Positions 4,903 to 6,680 of a stretch of 6,680 nucleotides of DNA are shown one piece after another. The stretch comes from Bacteriovorax stolpii (lineage in GTDB: Bacteria; Bdellovibrionota; Bacteriovoracia; Bacteriovoracales; Bacteriovoracaceae): contig CAMAYW010000135.1 in the NCBI GenBank assembly GCA_945862475.1, positions 1 through 6,680 on the forward strand, written 5' to 3'. The notes under the pieces were generated by a model. That model was not told the origin of the DNA, searched no databases, and saw nothing but the letters and a program-made list of their open reading frames with translations. A program made the translations under genes and the position numbers. Numbering within the stretch: position 1 is the first letter of the stretch; the number at the start of each line of letters is the position of its first letter.

Positions 4903-6680
4903 TTACTCCGAAAGATATTTAGAGATGACCTCATAGGTATCTTTAGATGGTTTATTTTTCATCAATCTATCCAATGCCATTTTCATTTTTTGTTTTCTTT
5001 CCTTATCTAGTTTATTAATGAGAGAGAAAGCACTGGCGACCCTGGATGCAACTTGCGGATTAAATGAATCCATCCACTGAATTTTATCCACTAGAAATTC
5101 ATAGCCGAGGCCATCTTCTGAGTGAAAAGAATGTAGATTATTTTTGGAAAATTGAAGATAAAGTGCCCGTAGATAATTAGGGACTTCTTTTTTAAATAAG
5201 GCATTCTTTTCAATCTGGGATATTCGGTCAAGGGCCTGTTTTTTAGGGGTAAAAGCTGCTAGGGCAGAAAACCATTTTTGCATAACTAATGAGTCATGTT
5301 TCCATTTATCGTAGAAAGAAGTAATTGCCTCATGATCCAAATGAATTCCTGTTAAAATATATTGTTGTAGCCCATAGATTTCCTCCGTCATATTTCCAGC
5401 TTTAAAGTAATGATCTTTTAGAGCCTCAATTCCTTTTTCAGAGCCACTTGCGACGAGATAACCCAAACACTGATTTCTTAGAGAGCGCTTTCCAAAAGAT
5501 TTTGGAGTGAGTTCAAAACGATCATGATCACGAAGTAAAGCATGCTCCTTTAAGAACCAATCTTGAAAGGTGAAACCCAGAAGCTTTTTAAATTGAGAAT
5601 GAACTACATGTATGGCGTTAAAATCTGGGGAACTCATTTCTTGTGAAAGACTATTCTCACTAGGTAATTCTAAAAGATAAGATTTAAAAGAAAGATCAAT
5701 TGTCTCATCTTTTAAAAGTGCCTCAAACGCATCTTTGAAGTCTTTATTTAGTGAATCGAACAATTCACCAGTCTTAATAAAGTGATCAATTTGCTGAGTG
5801 AGAAAGTGCTGATAAATTTTTTGAGTGGCATCAAACCGACAGTAAGGATCATTGTCAAAACTCATAAGGAAAATAAGCTCTGAAATCTGGTAAGAATAAT
5901 CGACGTGAACCGGAGCTGAAAATCCTCTATTCAGTGACGGAACGACGGCTCCACTTTTTGGAAAGCTGAAGCTTTCCTTCAATGATTTTATTTCTAAGCA
6001 TTTCTCTGTGACCTCTTTAGTCTCTTTGTTTAAAAGACCTATAACAAAAGGAAGATGAAGAATGTTACCTTCAGGAACTTTATGAGTTGTAGGTGGGTAC
6101 TTTTGTTCAAAATCAAAAATGATTTTATCTCCTTCCTCCCTTGTATTTACAACAATCGTTGGAGTTCCAGGCCTTGAATACCAATTTTTGAACTGGGAAA
6201 GATTCACTCCACTAGCTGATTCCATCGCAAAAAGGAAATCTTCAGTAGTCACCGCTTTCCCGTCAAAAAGTTCAAAATATTTATCCATACCTTTTCGGAA
6301 GTTCTCTTTTCCAAGTAATGTATGAATCATTCTTATCACTTCAGAACCTTTTTCATAAACGGTACGTGTATAAAAATTATTAATCTCTATGTAACTAGAT
6401 GGTCTAATGGGGTGACTTAAAGGTCCAGCATCCTCTGCAAATTGCAATTCTTTAAGAAGACGTACATCTTCTAGTCTCTTCACGGCCCGAGAGAGCATGT
6501 CTGATGAAAACTCTTGATCTCTAAATACAGTTAATCCTTCTTTTAAAGTAAGTTGAAACCAATCCCTGCAAGTCACTCGATTACCAGTCCAATTATGAAA
6601 ATACTCGTGGCCTATGACTCCTTGTATATTTTGAAAGTCATGATCTGTAGCACTTTTCTCATCGGCCAACGTGTAGCTCG
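4903..6680 (-). CDS. pepN: Aminopeptidase N, M1 zinc metallopeptidase (N-terminal part outside window)
   Basis: About 592 C-terminal residues are present; the frame stays open to the right edge (SYTLADEKSATD...), so the TTG at 6669-6667 is internal and the true start lies beyond the window. With roughly 280-290 missing residues the protein would equal the ~870-residue E. coli PepN. It removes N-terminal amino acids from peptides, usually in the cytoplasm. The zinc site is intact: GHEYFHNWTGNRVTCRDWF with HEYFH at about 6595-6609, and the third ligand Glu in LTLKEGLTVF at 6538-6540. NNFYTRTVYEKGSEVIRM carries the tyrosine that stabilises the transition state. RPGTPTIVV and the helical C-terminal domain, ending SKYLSE, follow the gamma-proteobacterial PepN type rather than the eukaryote-like type. 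The GAMEN substrate-binding motif should be upstream. The stop is two bases from the converging 32-codon gene. Confidence 0.97.
   Translation of the reverse strand, partial: SYTLADEKSATDHDFQNIQGVIGHEYFHNWTGNRVTCRDWFQLTLKEGLTVFRDQEFSSDMLSRAVKRLEDVRLLKELQFAEDAGPLSHPIRPSSYIEINNFYTRTVYEKGSEVIRMIHTLLGKENFRKGMDKYFELFDGKAVTTEDFLFAMESASGVNLSQFKNWYSRPGTPTIVVNTREEGDKIIFDFEQKYPPTTHKVPEGNILHLPFVIGLLNKETKEVTEKCLEIKSLKESFSFPKSGAVVPSLNRGFSAPVHVDYSYQISELIFLMSFDNDPYCRFDATQKIYQHFLTQQIDHFIKTGELFDSLNKDFKDAFEALLKDETIDLSFKSYLLELPSENSLSQEMSSPDFNAIHVVHSQFKKLLGFTFQDWFLKEHALLRDHDRFELTPKSFGKRSLRNQCLGYLVASGSEKGIEALKDHYFKAGNMTEEIYGLQQYILTGIHLDHEAITSFYDKWKHDSLVMQKWFSALAAFTPKKQALDRISQIEKNALFKKEVPNYLRALYLQFSKNNLHSFHSEDGLGYEFLVDKIQWMDSFNPQVASRVASAFSLINKLDKERKQKMKMALDRLMKNKPSKDTYEVISKYLSE

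Noticed and set aside
6119..6325. 68-codon plus-strand frame
   Set aside because: It is antisense to strongly conserved pepN sequence and has no ribosome binding site or family resemblance.
1..6680. Mobile element, CRISPR array, tRNA or rRNA
   Set aside because: No transposase or integrase frame, no regularly spaced repeats and no cloverleaf-like segment were seen; nearly all the sequence is accounted for by ordinary genes.

Overview
The window is AT-rich, densely packed bacterial chromosome. It holds eight genes, two of them cut by the window edges, plus one very small open reading frame that I regard as a probable gene. No mobile element, phage gene, tRNA, rRNA or CRISPR array is visible. 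The gene set is mostly housekeeping: ribosomal protein L33, lipoate-protein ligase, O6-alkylguanine-DNA alkyltransferase and aminopeptidase N. The organism looks like a Gram-negative of the Bdellovibrio/Bacteriovorax kind. This is an inference from the low G+C, the DUF4340 membrane protein next to a PilZ-like tail, the Bacteroidota/Bdellovibrio-like form of L33, and the uncharacterised FAEIGAGQEVARHFF family. Nothing here fixes the genus.

Layout. On the left, a plus-strand pair (PilZ-like C-terminus, then a membrane-anchored DUF4340 protein) ends at a strong symmetrical terminator. The same terminator serves rpmG, which comes in from the minus strand. rpmG is divergent from a small plus-strand gene whose product ends in a CxxC tail. 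That gene overlaps the minus-strand lipoate ligase gene tail to tail by 38 bases. lplA is head to head with ogt, with only about 25 bases between start codons. ogt meets a 475-477 residue uncharacterised gene tail to tail with a 2-base gap. The last divergent gap (about 4638-4801) carries a FliA-like promoter, a 12-base palindrome and an excellent ribosome binding site in front of a 32-codon single-pass membrane peptide. That peptide gene stops 2 bases from the end of pepN, which runs off the right edge.

How the genes work together. Apart from the first two genes there is no operon: strand alternates gene by gene, so most genes must carry their own promoter, and the convergent pairs have terminators (if any) inside each other's coding sequence. 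Functions do not form a single pathway. The points most worth a second look are the overlooked 32-residue peptide gene with its regulatory block, the widely conserved but uncharacterised minus-strand family at 3210-4637, the Arg-to-Gln change at the arginine-finger position of the alkyltransferase, and the CxxC-tailed small protein.
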